64,000 bases of DNA from positions 2,914,001 through 2,978,000 of the forward strand of contig NZ_PDJC01000001.1 of NCBI RefSeq assembly GCF_002563675.1, given 5' to 3'. How positions within the stretch are numbered: position 1 is the stretch's first letter; each line of letters starts with the position of its first letter. This stretch comes from Propionicimonas paludicola. GTDB taxonomy: Bacteria; Actinomycetota; Actinomycetes; Propionibacteriales; Propionibacteriaceae. Below the pieces are notes generated by a model. The model did not search any database and was not told the DNA's origin. It saw nothing but the letters and a program-made list of their open reading frames with translations. Positions 52,494-61,513 of the stretch are shown piece by piece. The position numbers and the translations under genes are program-made.

Positions 52494-53116
52494 CCGGGCA
52501 TCCGGCCGAGCTGTTCGGCCCGTCGACTGAAGAGATAAAGCAATATGTTGACATACTCGCCTCGCGAGGCGTGGAGTGGGGATTGCTCGGGCCGCGCGAG
52601 GGCGAGCGGCTCTGGGATCGTCACGTTCTGAACAGCGTGGCCTTGGCCCCGCTGCTTCCTGAGGGCGCCACTGTGGTGGATGTCGGCTCGGGCGCCGGCC
52701 TGCCGGGACTGCCGCTCGCGCTGTACCGACCGGATCTGAAGGTGACCCTGCTCGAGTCACTGCTGCGACGCTCGGAGTTCCTGGAGCTCGCGGTGGAGGA
52801 GCTCGGTCTGTCCGATCGGGTGCAGGTGGTGCGGGCCCGTGCCGAGGATCATCGTGGCTCGTATCAGGTGGTCACCGCTCGGGCGGTGGCTCCGCTGGAT
52901 AGATTGGTGGGCTGGTGCGTCCCGCTAGTGGCCCCCGGTGGAGCCATAGTCGCGTTGAAGGGCGCCAGCGCGTCCGCGGAGTTGGCGGCGTCCGCGGGGA
53001 GCCTGCGCCGCGACCGGCTTACTGGCGTTGTTCGTGAGTTGCCGGTCCCTGGGACCGATGAGGTCACTTGGGCGGTGGAGATCCGACGCCACGGGGACCC
53101 GCAGACCCTATCCTGA
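52490..53116 (+). CDS. rsmG: 16S rRNA (guanine527-N7)-methyltransferase
   Basis: 208 aa, SAM-dependent; it methylates G527 of 16S rRNA, and loss in relatives gives low-level streptomycin resistance. The SAM-binding motif is VVDVGSGAGLPGLPLALYRP (about residues 63-82), preceded by LWDRHVLNSVALAPLL. It starts at GTG 52490 overlapping the khpB stop. The stop codon abuts the first parS site. Confidence 0.94.
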   Translation: MTGHPAELFGPSTEEIKQYVDILASRGVEWGLLGPREGERLWDRHVLNSVALAPLLPEGATVVDVGSGAGLPGLPLALYRPDLKVTLLESLLRRSEFLELAVEELGLSDRVQVVRARAEDHRGSYQVVTARAVAPLDRLVGWCVPLVAPGGAIVALKGASASAELAASAGSLRRDRLTGVVRELPVPGTDEVTWAVEIRRHGDPQTLS

Positions 53117-53132
53117 TGTTTCACGTGAAACC
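53117..53132. promoter_or_regulatory. parS site 1 (15 of 16 bases)
   Basis: TGTTTCACGTGAAACC matches the parS consensus TGTTTCACGTGAAACA except for the last base. It lies between rsmG and parA and is a loading site for ParB. Confidence 0.92.
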
Positions 53133-53152
53133 GTCTTGCCAGTGGGAGTGTG

Positions 53153-54082
53153 ATGTCGATCAAGCCACCTGACGCGCCGCGTCGGATTGCGTTCGAGGGA
53201 CCGGAGACTCCGGCCGATGGATCGGACGAGCCGGACGACCTGGACGCTCCTGTTTCACGTGAAACAACGCTCCCCCGGCCTGCCCAGACCCGGACCTTCG
53301 TGATTGCCAATCAGAAGGGCGGCGTGGGCAAGACCACCACGGCGGTCAACATCGCCACCGCGCTCGCTCTCGGCGGACTCGAAGTGCTGGTCGTCGATCT
53401 CGACCCGCAGGGCAATGCCTCCACGGCACTGGGGATCGACCATCACGAGGGGATCCAGGGCACCTATGAGGTGCTCACCGCAGGAGCCTCGATCGCCGAG
53501 CTTGCCCAGGCGTCCCCTGAAGCTGAGGGTCTGTGGGTGCTGCCGGCCACGATTGATCTGGCCGGCGCAGAGATCGGCCTGGTCAGCACACCGGCTCGAG
53601 AGAGCCGTCTGCTGCATGCGCTGCGCGACTACTTCCTGGTCCGCAAGCCCGACTACATCTTCATCGACTGCCCGCCATCGCTGGGCTTGCTGACCTTGAA
53701 TGCGTTGGTCGCGGCCAGTGAGATCCTGATCCCGATTCAGTGTGAGTACTACGCGCTGGAGGGTGTCACCCAGCTGCTGCGCACGATCAATCTGGTCAAG
53801 GGATCGATGAACGACCAGCTGTACCTGTCGACGGTTCTGCTCACGATGTTCGATGGCCGCACCCGGTTGGCCACCCAGGTCTCGGCGGAGGTGCGCAAGC
53901 ACTTCGCCGAGCAGACACTAGAGGCGGTCATCCCGCGCTCGGTGCGGGTCTCGGAAGCGCCCAGTTACGGACAGACCGTCCTCACCTATCACCCGGCCTC
54001 GGCCGGAGCTCAGGCCTACTTCCACGCAGCCACCGAGATCGCCAACCGCGGCGTGGTGGCCGGAGAGGAGCGCAGCGCATGA
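53153..54082 (+). CDS. parA: chromosome partitioning ATPase ParA
   Basis: 309 aa. An extended N-terminal region of about 45 residues contains VSRET, encoded by a parS site. The deviant Walker A is [20 protein letters not shown] (about 52-71) and the Walker B region is [18 protein letters not shown]. ParA binds DNA non-specifically and moves ParB-parS complexes. The start ATG 53153 follows GGGAG; a GTG 3 nt upstream is less well placed. It overlaps parB by 4 bp. Confidence 0.96.
   Translation: MSIKPPDAPRRIAFEGPETPADGSDEPDDLDAPVSRETTLPRPAQTRTFVIANQKGGVGKTTTAVNIATALALGGLEVLVVDLDPQGNASTALGIDHHEGIQGTYEVLTAGASIAELAQASPEAEGLWVLPATIDLAGAEIGLVSTPARESRLLHALRDYFLVRKPDYIFIDCPPSLGLLTLNALVAASEILIPIQCEYYALEGVTQLLRTINLVKGSMNDQLYLSTVLLTMFDGRTRLATQVSAEVRKHFAEQTLEAVIPRSVRVSEAPSYGQTVLTYHPASAGAQAYFHAATEIANRGVVAGEERSA
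53251..53266. promoter_or_regulatory. parS site 2, perfect, inside parA
   Basis: TGTTTCACGTGAAACA is a perfect 16-bp parS palindrome located in the parA coding sequence, where it encodes most of PVSRETT. Together with the site at 53117 it forms an origin-proximal centromere, 118 bp from the first. Confidence 0.95.
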
Positions 54083-54984
54083 ACGCACAGCCCAAGCGCA
54101 CGGGACTTGGACGAGGCCTGGGGGACCTACTGCAACGCACCGATCCCGAACTTGCCCATGGTGTCGAGCCGGACGCTGCCGTCCCGGCCGAGCCGCAGGG
54201 GGCGCACTTCGCCGAACTGCCGCTGGACTCGATCACGCCCAACCCTCGCCAGCCTCGGACGAACTTCGACGCCGACGCGCTTGCCGAGCTGGTCGGCTCC
54301 ATCAAGGAGGTCGGGCTCCTGCAGCCGGTCGTCGTCCGTCCGCTTGAGCCGGGACGCTACGAGCTGGTCATGGGCGAGCGTCGCTGGCGTGCGTCCCGTG
54401 AGGCGGGGCTGGACGTCATTCCGGCCATTGTTCGGCGCACCGAGGAAGCTGACCTGCTCCGCGATGCCCTGTTGGAGAACCTGCACCGGGCGCAGCTGAA
54501 CCCGCTGGAAGAGGCCGCGGCGTACCAGCAGATGCTCAGCGACTTCGGCTGCACCCAGGAGGAGCTCTCGGTGCGGATCAAGCGGTCGCGTCCGCAGATC
54601 TCGAACACCATTCGGCTGCTCCAGCTGCCGGCACCCGTGCAGCGTCGGGTGGCTGCCGGTGTGTTGAGCGCCGGCCATGCTCGCGCGCTGCTGGCACTGC
54701 CGGACGGCGACAAGATCGAGCACCTGGCCACCCGCATCGTCGCCGAGGGGCTCTCGGTGCGGGCAGTCGAAGAACTCGTAGCCCTGGGGGAGGGCGGCCC
54801 CAAGCGGGCGCCGCGGTCCCAGCGCACGGCCGAGCCGTCGCCCGAAGCCGCGAAGGTGGCGAACGAGCTGAGCGAGAAGCTGGACACCCGGGTCACGGTC
54901 ACTCCCGGCAAGGGACGCGGCCGAGTGGTGATCGAGTTCGCTGACCAGGCCGACCTCGCTCGCATTGCCGATCTATTGATTTAG
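54079..54984 (+). CDS. parB: chromosome partitioning protein ParB
   Basis: 301 aa, CTP-dependent DNA clamp loaded at parS. The N-terminus [13 protein letters not shown] is the ParA-activating segment. The CTPase motifs are ITPNPRQPR and [14 protein letters not shown] (C2, GERR), with [18 protein letters not shown]. The HTH lies at about 155-175 ([24 protein letters not shown]). The C-terminal dimerisation domain ends [11 protein letters not shown]. It converges with the following gene. Confidence 0.96.
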   Translation: MNAQPKRTGLGRGLGDLLQRTDPELAHGVEPDAAVPAEPQGAHFAELPLDSITPNPRQPRTNFDADALAELVGSIKEVGLLQPVVVRPLEPGRYELVMGERRWRASREAGLDVIPAIVRRTEEADLLRDALLENLHRAQLNPLEEAAAYQQMLSDFGCTQEELSVRIKRSRPQISNTIRLLQLPAPVQRRVAAGVLSAGHARALLALPDGDKIEHLATRIVAEGLSVRAVEELVALGEGGPKRAPRSQRTAEPSPEAAKVANELSEKLDTRVTVTPGKGRGRVVIEFADQADLARIADLLI

Positions 54985-54986
54985 CT

Positions 54987-55526
54987 CTATATCGACATAT
55001 CCACTTTGGCTGCCAAGGGGAGTTCGAGGTGGTCGACGGTGAAAGGCAGCGGCGGGTAGCTCTCTCCACAAGAGACGTCCACAAAGCCGAGCCCGTGGTA
55101 CCAGTCGGAGAGCCGTCGGTTCTCTGCCACGATGCCGATCCGCAGCGCCTCGGCACCGTCAGCGGCGGCATGTGCCGCCGCCTCGGTTACCAGCAGCCGC
55201 CCGAGACCACGATGCCGATGCTCCGGATCCACGGCCAGATGCCGCAACTCCCAACAACCCTCACGACGCCGGGACGGCCCAACGAACGCACAGCCGGCCA
55301 CCCGAGAGTCGACTTCCACCCCGAGCAACCGGGCCGGCCGCGCCACGGCTCGGGCCACGTCGCCCACCGTCCAGTACACCGGGTAGTGCGGATTGTTCTG
55401 CGCGGTGATCCCAAACTGCTCTCGCACAGTGTCGAATCCGGCGCGCAACACCGCCAGCACCTCTGGGTAGCGGGAGGCCCCGAGGGTCACCACCTGAAGT
55501 GGGCCGTCCGGCTCCTGCGCGTCCAT
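54987..55526 (-). CDS. GNAT-family N-acetyltransferase
   Basis: 179 aa, one GNAT domain. The acetyl-CoA-binding motif A is LRHLAVDPEHRHRGLGRLLVTEA (around residues 93-115, with the Arg/Gly-rich HRHRGLG loop), and the late motif is NRRLSDWYHGLGFVDV. The substrate cannot be inferred. The start at 55526 has GAGGGG upstream. It converges with parB (2-bp gap). Confidence 0.85.
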   Translation of the reverse strand: MDAQEPDGPLQVVTLGASRYPEVLAVLRAGFDTVREQFGITAQNNPHYPVYWTVGDVARAVARPARLLGVEVDSRVAGCAFVGPSRRREGCWELRHLAVDPEHRHRGLGRLLVTEAAAHAAADGAEALRIGIVAENRRLSDWYHGLGFVDVSCGESYPPLPFTVDHLELPLAAKVDMSI

Positions 55527-55655
55527 GTCCCCTCACTTCGTCGTCGGGAACAACCCTAGCCAGCCGGCGACCCACAGCACGGAGGGTTCGGACTACGGCA
55601 ACCGGCCGCCTAGGATGAGAAGTGCCCGATGGCTCGACCTCACCCATGGAGTCAG

Positions 55656-56201
55656 ATGCGCAGCCTTACCCCGGTCACCGAGGCCGACCTCGCCAACCTG
55701 GCGTGCCCCTACTGTGGGACCACTACGCCGCCCGACGCCGAGTGGGTCGTCGAGGCTGTGCGCGCCTGGGGGTTGTGCGGGTGGCGGATCGCCGGCGACG
55801 GGCAGACCGACGCGCTGCTGCTGGTAGCACCGAGCCAGAGCGAGCCGGCTGCGGTCCTGGTCATGCAGCTGTGGGTGGCCCCGAACGCCACTGGACGAGG
55901 GCTGGGCAAGCGACTGGTGCAGGGTGCCGCGGCGGCGTTGAAGGCGAACGGAGCCACCACCATCCTCAGCCGAGGCTCGCGATCACATCCCAGCTGCAGC
56001 GTGCCGCCGCGGGACTTCCTGCGCGCAGTGGGCTTCACCCGTCAGCTGGACGAGCGGTACTACCGGCTGGACCTGAACCGGGCCGTAGCGAGCCGCAACC
56101 CGTTCCAGGCTCTGCTCGACCGGGTGACCGCTGCACTTCAGGGCCCGGGCGAACCGGCGGCCGGCGGTCTCAGTCCGCGCGCCGTGTCGAGCCCGGACTA
56201 G
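55656..56201 (+). CDS. GNAT-family N-acetyltransferase
   Basis: 181 aa, a GNAT domain with an unusual N-terminal CPYCGTTTP segment that could be a small metal-binding knuckle, though only two Cys are visible. Motif A is VMQLWVAPNATGRGLGKRLVQGA (about residues 67-89) and the C-terminal part is FLRAVGFTRQLDERYYRLDL. The start 55656 has GGAGT upstream, and a TAGGAT -10-like element is at 55611-55616. The tail of 35 residues is disordered. Substrate unknown. Confidence 0.82.
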   Translation: MRSLTPVTEADLANLACPYCGTTTPPDAEWVVEAVRAWGLCGWRIAGDGQTDALLLVAPSQSEPAAVLVMQLWVAPNATGRGLGKRLVQGAAAALKANGATTILSRGSRSHPSCSVPPRDFLRAVGFTRQLDERYYRLDLNRAVASRNPFQALLDRVTAALQGPGEPAAGGLSPRAVSSPD

Positions 56202-56211
56202 TCAGGACGGA

Positions 56212-56535
56212 TCAGAGGTATTCTTCGAGCGCCTTCAGCAGGGTCGACTTCGGCTTGGCACCGGTGAACGACTTCACCACCTCGCCGCCCACGAACACCT
56301 GGACGGTCGGCAGCCCGAGCACGCCCTGCTGCAGCGGCACCTGGGTGTTCACGTTGGTGTCCAGCTTCACGAAGGTGATCTTGTCGGAGTACTCGCCGGC
56401 CAGCTCATCCAGGATCGGGGAGAGCTGACGGCAGGGGGCGCACCAGTCGGCCCAGTAGTCGACGACCACCGGCTTGCCGGACTTCAGCACCACCTCGTCG
56501 AAGGTGGCATCGGTCACATCTGCAACTGCGGACAT
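56212..56535 (-). CDS. trxA: thioredoxin
   Basis: 107 aa, canonical thioredoxin with VVVDYWADWCAPCRQLSPIL (WCAPC active site at about residues 31-35) and GLPTVQVFVGG containing the cis-Pro. It is the general cytosolic disulfide reductant, reduced by the TrxB encoded immediately upstream (9-bp gap), so the two form an operon. Confidence 0.96.
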   Translation of the reverse strand: MSAVADVTDATFDEVVLKSGKPVVVDYWADWCAPCRQLSPILDELAGEYSDKITFVKLDTNVNTQVPLQQGVLGLPTVQVFVGGEVVKSFTGAKPKSTLLKALEEYL

Positions 56536-56544
56536 TGAAAGCTC

Positions 56545-57516
56545 CTAGGCGTTCGAGTTGGCGCTAGCCAGGCTAGCCGGGGCGTCAGACAGAGCCGCCA
56601 GGTAGCGCTCTGCGTCCAGGGCTGCCGCGCAGCCGGAGCCGGCGGCGGTGATCGCCTGCCGGTAGGTGTGGTCGACCAGGTCGCCACAAGCGAAAACACC
56701 GTCCAGGTTGGTACGGGTGCTGGGAGCGTCCACCTTCACGTAGCCCGCCGAATCCAGCTCGATCTGGCCGCGGACGATCTCCGAGCGAGGATCGTGGCCG
56801 ATGGCCACGAACAGGCCATCAGCCGGCAGCGCACGGGTTTCGCCAGTGACGGTGTCGGCCAGCGTGATCGAGGTCAGCGACTGATCGCCGACCAGGCCCA
56901 CGATCTGGGAGTTCCAGGCGAAGTGGATCTTCGGATCGGCCTTGGCCCGCTCGACCATAATCTTGGAGCCGCGCAGCTCGTCGCGGCGGTGGATCAAGGT
57001 GACCGACTTGGCGAATCGGGTCAGGAAGGTGGCCTCCTCCAGAGCGGAGTCACCGCCACCGACCACAGCGATGTCCTTCTCGCGGAAGAAGAAGCCGTCG
57101 CAGGTGGCACACCAGGACACACCGCGTCCGGACAGCCGATCCTCATCGGCCAGGCCCAGCCGGCGGTACCCGGAGCCCATGGCCAAGATCACGGCCTTGG
57201 CCTGGTAGGTGGTGCCCTCGGAGTCGGTGGCGGTCTTCACCGGGCCGGTGAGCTCGACGGCAGCGACATCATCGGTGATGATCTCGGCGCCGAACTTCTC
57301 GGCCTGAGCGCGCATGTTGACCATCAGATCCGGCCCCATTACGCCTTCGGGGAAGCCGGGGTAGTTCTCCACCTCGGTGGTGGTCATCAGGGCACCACCG
57401 GCGGTCAGCGCACCCTCGAACAGCAGCGGACGCAGCCCGGCCCGGGCGGTGTAGATGGCCGCGGCGTAACCGGACGGGCCGGAGCCGATGATGATGACTT
57501 CGCGAATCTCGGACAT
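56545..57516 (-). CDS. trxB: thioredoxin reductase
   Basis: 323 aa, NADPH-dependent FAD enzyme. FAD site [20 protein letters not shown] (residues 9-28), redox-active [12 protein letters not shown] (CATC at about 135-138), NADPH site [15 protein letters not shown] (about 151-165) and [21 protein letters not shown] at the end. Its promoter must lie in the gene-poor region after 57516. Confidence 0.97.
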   Translation of the reverse strand: MSEIREVIIIGSGPSGYAAAIYTARAGLRPLLFEGALTAGGALMTTTEVENYPGFPEGVMGPDLMVNMRAQAEKFGAEIITDDVAAVELTGPVKTATDSEGTTYQAKAVILAMGSGYRRLGLADEDRLSGRGVSWCATCDGFFFREKDIAVVGGGDSALEEATFLTRFAKSVTLIHRRDELRGSKIMVERAKADPKIHFAWNSQIVGLVGDQSLTSITLADTVTGETRALPADGLFVAIGHDPRSEIVRGQIELDSAGYVKVDAPSTRTNLDGVFACGDLVDHTYRQAITAAGSGCAAALDAERYLAALSDAPASLASANSNA

Positions 57517-58067
57517 GGCTCCTCATACGAATTCTCGGACGCCCCACTCTAGCTGTCGGGGCCCGGCACGCAGCTGTAACCACGGCGGCCGCCGCGACAT
57601 TCCCGATACCCCTGGGTGGTATGAGCGCGTGACCCGCAAGAAGATGCCCGGCCGGGCCCGGGGGTCCCCACTCCCGAGCCCGGCCGGAGGCATCACTACA
57701 GCGAAACCATCCGCCTGCATGAGGTGAGTGACGCCAGCCCAGCCGAGTCCGGCATCGGTGAGGACGCACGGGAGCCCGTCCGAAGACGGCGATCGGCGGA
57801 GGTCATGGCGGTAACCACCTGTCACAGGTTCACTGGCTGATCTTGAGGGTAGCCACGTGGTGAGGCACGGCAGATCCGGGAGTGTGGCAATCCGCAGTCG
57901 AGGCCTCCGACGCCCCCAGATCGGGGCTCCCAGGGCGCCGGAGCGACGCCCTACGACAGTGCAGCGGACAATCGCCTGACGACCCGCATCAGGCGCCGTC
58001 AGCGGGCCGATCCGCAGGCTAGGGTCAGCAGCAACGCCGTCCGGCGATGCACACAGGAGGTGGCGCG
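57517..58067. other. 551-bp region without a convincing gene, holding a large hairpin
   Basis: Divergent region between trxB and the gene at 58068. Open frames on both strands here lack coding character (Arg/Ser/Pro-rich, no start signals). It contains the promoters of both neighbours and the strong hairpin at 57643-57694. A small RNA or a lost gene is possible. Confidence 0.4.
57643..57694. terminator. 15-bp-stem hairpin in the trxB upstream region
   Basis: GATGCC-CGGCCGGGC (57643-57657) pairs with GCCCGGCCG-GA-GGCATC (57678-57694), a 15-bp stem with a 2-nt bulge and a 20-nt loop. It lies 127 bp upstream of trxB with no gene ending next to it, so it does not look like a normal gene terminator. 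Confidence 0.6.
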
Positions 58068-59684
58068 ATGAGCGACGAGAACGAACCGCGTCCGGTTGGA
58101 GATGACGCCGCCCAGGCCCCGAACCCCGCTGATCCCGCACAGCCGGCGTCCAACCCGACCGGTCCGGTCTGGTTCGAGCCGCCCGTCCAGACCACCTCGT
58201 CGTCGACCGACCTGCCAGAGCCCCCGATCGGCGTCACTCCTGCGCCGGCGCCGCGGCTGACCCGACGCCGCTGGGCGCTCGCCCTGGCCGCGGCCATTGT
58301 GGTGGTGGCTCTGGTCGCCGGCTTCCTCACCGGGGGCTTCGGCCTGCTGCGCAGTGGCGGAGCAGCCACCCCGACCGAAGAGGCGGCCAAGGTCGCTGAG
58401 AAGTCCGTCCGCTTGTTCAACTCGATCTCGATGAAGAACCTGCTCAGCAACCCGCTGACCGCTGTCGGCGACCTCACCGCAGAGATCGCGCCCAGTGAGG
58501 TTCGACTGGAGCCCGGCTTCACCAAGGTGGACAACTCCGACCTGCTCGCGCTGACCAAGGAGTCGATCGAGCTGAGCACCGAGATGGCCGGGGCATTCCA
58601 GGTGTCCCTGGAAGGTCTGAAGACCGAGGCCACCGAGGTGAGCGATGACATTGCACTGGTCACTTTCACCGAAGGCAAGCTCACCGTCAGCGCGGACCTG
58701 GTTCGCCTGAAGGCGGCGCTGCAGAAGGTGCCGGCAGTGGCGTCCGCACAGGTGACGGCCACACTGACCAAGTACGGGCTGCCACCGACCAAGCCCATCG
58801 ACTTGGGCTTTCCGGATGGCTGGCAGGACGACTTGCTGACCCAGGCCAAGACCACTTTCCCGTACTGGGTGGACCTGGCCGACTGTGCGAAGTGGACCAA
58901 GACCGGCGAGCTCATAGATCATCCCGACGTCGCTGCCGTGTGCGCGTTGGTCGGCCGGGTTGTGGTGGTGAACGAGGGCGGCCGCTGGTACCTCTCGCCG
59001 ATGCTCACCTCGAGCATCGGCATGGGTGAAGCGACCGGACAAGAGGGCATCAAGGTCCTGACCGATCCGGAGCGCAAGGAGCTGCTGAGCGTCACTCCGG
59101 CGCGGCACGCGAACCCGACCGATGCTCCCGGCGGGCTGATCTCAACGCTGCTTCTGGGCGAGCCGCGGGCCGTGGCTGCCGAGTTGCCGCTGGCCGAGCG
59201 TCGCTACGCCGCGGCCAGTGGGTTGTTGTCGGAGGTGAACCTGTCCGGACTGCAGAGCAGGAGCCACTTCTCCGAGATCGTCCGCAGTGGGCAGCAGGCC
59301 AAGATTCGGGTCGACCAGCTCACTTTGAGCACGCCGGACGGCGAGACCGAGATCACGGACGGGACCTGCGTCACCGCGGACGGCTCAAAGACCTGTCTGA
59401 GCGATCTGAAGCAGTCGGAGGCCGTACACGACATGTTCGCCACCCTGGCCGAGCTGGATTGGAAGCCCTTCGAGGACACCACCGGGATCAGCAGCGACAA
59501 GGTGATCCACAAGCTCCAGGCCGCCACCGATACGGCCATCTCCGCCATCGACCCGAGCCAGATCGGCCTGGTCGTAGTCCAGGAGGACGGCAGCTGGCTG
59601 CTCAGCCTCACTGCCACCATCGCCGAGCTGCAGAACCAGCTCTGGGCTGCGGCTCGGACTGGGTTGATCAGCATCCAGGAGTGA
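58068..59684 (+). CDS. membrane-anchored extracytoplasmic protein of unknown function
   Basis: 538 aa. The cytoplasmic N-terminus of about 65 residues is Pro/Ala-rich, followed by one membrane helix (RRRWALALAAAIVVVALVAGFL, about 66-87). About 450 extracytoplasmic residues follow in what look like repeated alpha/beta modules, with two Cys pairs (CAKWTK...VCALVG and CVTADGSKTC). The layout recalls actinobacterial proteins with DUF4878-like domains, not confidently. Start 58068 has a strong AGGAGG. It is followed by nested hairpins at 59688-59747. Confidence 0.75.
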   Translation: MSDENEPRPVGDDAAQAPNPADPAQPASNPTGPVWFEPPVQTTSSSTDLPEPPIGVTPAPAPRLTRRRWALALAAAIVVVALVAGFLTGGFGLLRSGGAATPTEEAAKVAEKSVRLFNSISMKNLLSNPLTAVGDLTAEIAPSEVRLEPGFTKVDNSDLLALTKESIELSTEMAGAFQVSLEGLKTEATEVSDDIALVTFTEGKLTVSADLVRLKAALQKVPAVASAQVTATLTKYGLPPTKPIDLGFPDGWQDDLLTQAKTTFPYWVDLADCAKWTKTGELIDHPDVAAVCALVGRVVVVNEGGRWYLSPMLTSSIGMGEATGQEGIKVLTDPERKELLSVTPARHANPTDAPGGLISTLLLGEPRAVAAELPLAERRYAAASGLLSEVNLSGLQSRSHFSEIVRSGQQAKIRVDQLTLSTPDGETEITDGTCVTADGSKTCLSDLKQSEAVHDMFATLAELDWKPFEDTTGISSDKVIHKLQAATDTAISAIDPSQIGLVVVQEDGSWLLSLTATIAELQNQLWAAARTGLISIQE

Positions 59685-59687
59685 GTC

Positions 59688-59747
59688 GGCCGGTCGGGTC
59701 GACGCGGGAACGGCTGAGACTGCGGCACGCCCGGCGTGCGACCGGCC
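59688..59747 (+). terminator. nested hairpins after the 538-aa gene
   Basis: GGCCGGTCG (59688-59696) pairs with CGACCGGCC (59739-59747); inside lies GCACGCC-C-GGCGTGC (59725-59739), which overlaps the outer right arm by one base. It follows the stop codon by 3 bp and ends just before the next promoter. Confidence 0.6.
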
Positions 59748-59760
59748 TAAGCTCGCTCGG

Positions 59761-60558
59761 GTGAGCAACCACACCGGCAAGTGGGCCGGCAAGGCGGAGG
59801 CCTATGCCGAGACCTTTGCGCTGCTGTGTGCGCAGCTGGTCGACCCGCTGCTGGACGCCCTGGCGCCGACCGCCGGGAGCCGGCTGCTCGATGTCGGTAC
59901 CGGTACCGGGAGCGTGGCCCGAGCCGCCCGAGATCGCGGCTGTCAGGTGGTGGCCGTTGATCCGGAGGCGGACATGCTGGCCATGGCCGTCCAGGCCGTA
60001 CCCGGGGTCGAGTTCATTGAGGACGGCCTGCCCGGCCTTGACCGGGTCACCGGCCCGTTCGACGCCATCACGGCCAACTGTGTGCTCAATCAGCTGGCCG
60101 AGCCGCAGGCGTCGGTGCGCCGACTGACCCAGCTCCTGAGCCCGGACGGGAGACTGGCGATCTCCACCTGGCCGGAGGTGCACCCGCTGCAGCAGCTGTG
60201 GAACGACGTGGTGGCACAGGCCGGGGCCGAGGTGCCGTCCGGTGCGGCCCGGTCGGCGGCCGCCACCGGCTTCGAACGCAGCCTGGACGGGGTGAGCGGG
60301 CTGCTGTCCGCTGCCGGAGTGCAGCTGGAGCGGGTCTGGGCCTACGAGTTCGTCCATCGGGTCGACCCCCAGCTGTGGTGGAGCGGTCCGAGCCGTGGCG
60401 TCGCCTGGATCGGCCAGGTCTACCGGGCGCAGAGCCCGGCGAAGGCGGACGCCATGGAGCGCGCGTACCAGCGGCTCAGCGCCGCCTACCTGGCCGCGGA
60501 CGGAATGCTGCACCTGCCGGCCACCGCCATCCTGGCCGTCGGAGGACGTTCGGCCTAG
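59761..60558 (+). CDS. class I SAM-dependent methyltransferase
   Basis: 265 aa. The SAM-binding motif is LLDVGTGTGSVARAARDRGCQVVAVDPEADM (about residues 41-71), followed by FDAITANCVLNQLAEPQASV. The family is broad (UbiE/COQ5-like), so the acceptor is unknown. It starts at GTG 59761, 7 nt after a TAAGCT hexamer (59748-59753) with no ribosome site, which suggests leaderless expression. Confidence 0.82.
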   Translation: MSNHTGKWAGKAEAYAETFALLCAQLVDPLLDALAPTAGSRLLDVGTGTGSVARAARDRGCQVVAVDPEADMLAMAVQAVPGVEFIEDGLPGLDRVTGPFDAITANCVLNQLAEPQASVRRLTQLLSPDGRLAISTWPEVHPLQQLWNDVVAQAGAEVPSGAARSAAATGFERSLDGVSGLLSAAGVQLERVWAYEFVHRVDPQLWWSGPSRGVAWIGQVYRAQSPAKADAMERAYQRLSAAYLAADGMLHLPATAILAVGGRSA

Positions 60559-60652
60559 CCAGGACTGGTGCCAGGAGCCCACCCGCGGGCGAACTGACTG
60601 CGAGAAACTGCCCGCTGTCCGGGCTTCGTCGACCGCCTAGGATCACAGGCAA

Positions 60653-61456
60653 ATGCTCAGCCTGATCTCGCCGGCCAAGGCGCTCGACTTCGAGTCCCCG
60701 GTGCCCAAGACCGTCCACACCCTGCCGCGACTGCTCGACGACAGCATGGCGCTGGCCGCCGTGATGAAGAACAAGTCGGTGGCCGACCTGGCCCGGCTCT
60801 CCGGGATCTCCGACGAGTTGGCCGCTCGCAATGCCGAACGGTGGGCCGCCTTCGACGTCCCGTTCCCGACCTCGGCGTCCCGGGTGGCGCTGCTGGCCTT
60901 CAACGGCGACGCCTACCAGGGCTTGGCCGCCCGGCAGCGGTTCGGCACCCGCGACTACACCGAGGCGCAGAAGACGCTGCGGATCCTGTCGGGCCTCTAC
61001 GGGCTGCTGCGTCCCCTCGATCTGATCCTGGCCTACCGGTTGGAGATGGGCACCCGGCTGGAGACCGAGCAGGGCGGCAGCCTCTACCAGTGGTGGGGAC
61101 GGCGGATCACCGACCTGATCGCCGAGGACCTGGCCGCGTCGCCGGGTTCTGCGGTGCTGGTCAACCTGGCCTCGACGGAGTACTTCAGTGCCGTCCAGCC
61201 GAGCTCGCTGGACGCCCGGGTGATCTCACCGCGGTTCGAGGACACCGATCCGCGCGGACGCCGTTCGGTGATCTCCTTCTTCGCCAAGCGCGCTCGCGGC
61301 GAACTGGCCGCCTGGCTGGTGCTCAATCGGGTGCACAGCGCCCGGGCCATCATCGAGTTCGACGGCGCGGGATATCGCTACGACAAGGCCGCATCCACTC
61401 CGGATCAGCCGGTCTTTGTGCGTCCGTTCGCAGCTCGGACGCAGCCAGGCAGCTGA
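60653..61456 (+). CDS. yaaA: peroxide stress protein YaaA (DUF328)
   Basis: 267 aa, YaaA/DUF328 family. It has LISPAKALDFESPV at the N-terminus, FNGDAYQGL, LRILSGLYGLLRPLDLILAYRLEMGTRL (about residues 103-130), then VLVNLASTEYF and ISFFAKRARGELAAWL. In E. coli YaaA limits free iron during peroxide stress and binds DNA. A TAGGAT hexamer lies 9 nt upstream of the ATG. A strong terminator follows. Confidence 0.92.
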   Translation: MLSLISPAKALDFESPVPKTVHTLPRLLDDSMALAAVMKNKSVADLARLSGISDELAARNAERWAAFDVPFPTSASRVALLAFNGDAYQGLAARQRFGTRDYTEAQKTLRILSGLYGLLRPLDLILAYRLEMGTRLETEQGGSLYQWWGRRITDLIAEDLAASPGSAVLVNLASTEYFSAVQPSSLDARVISPRFEDTDPRGRRSVISFFAKRARGELAAWLVLNRVHSARAIIEFDGAGYRYDKAASTPDQPVFVRPFAARTQPGS

Positions 61457-61457
61457 G

Positions 61458-61506
61458 CCCGCAATCGAGCGCACCATCAACCGTCGACGGCGCGCTCTCT
61501 TGCGGG
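61458..61506. terminator. bidirectional terminator between yaaA and glpC
   Basis: CCCGCAA-TC-GAGCGC (61458-61472) pairs with GCGCTC-TC-TTGCGGG (ending 61506); an inner CCGTCGACGG palindrome fills the loop. It lies in the 57-bp gap between convergent genes. Confidence 0.8.
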
Positions 61507-61513
61507 GATCGGC

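Noticed and set aside
57523-58140. 205-codon minus-strand frame upstream of trxB
   Set aside because: Low-complexity Arg/Ser/Pro composition, no ribosome site, crosses the start of the 538-aa gene antisense.
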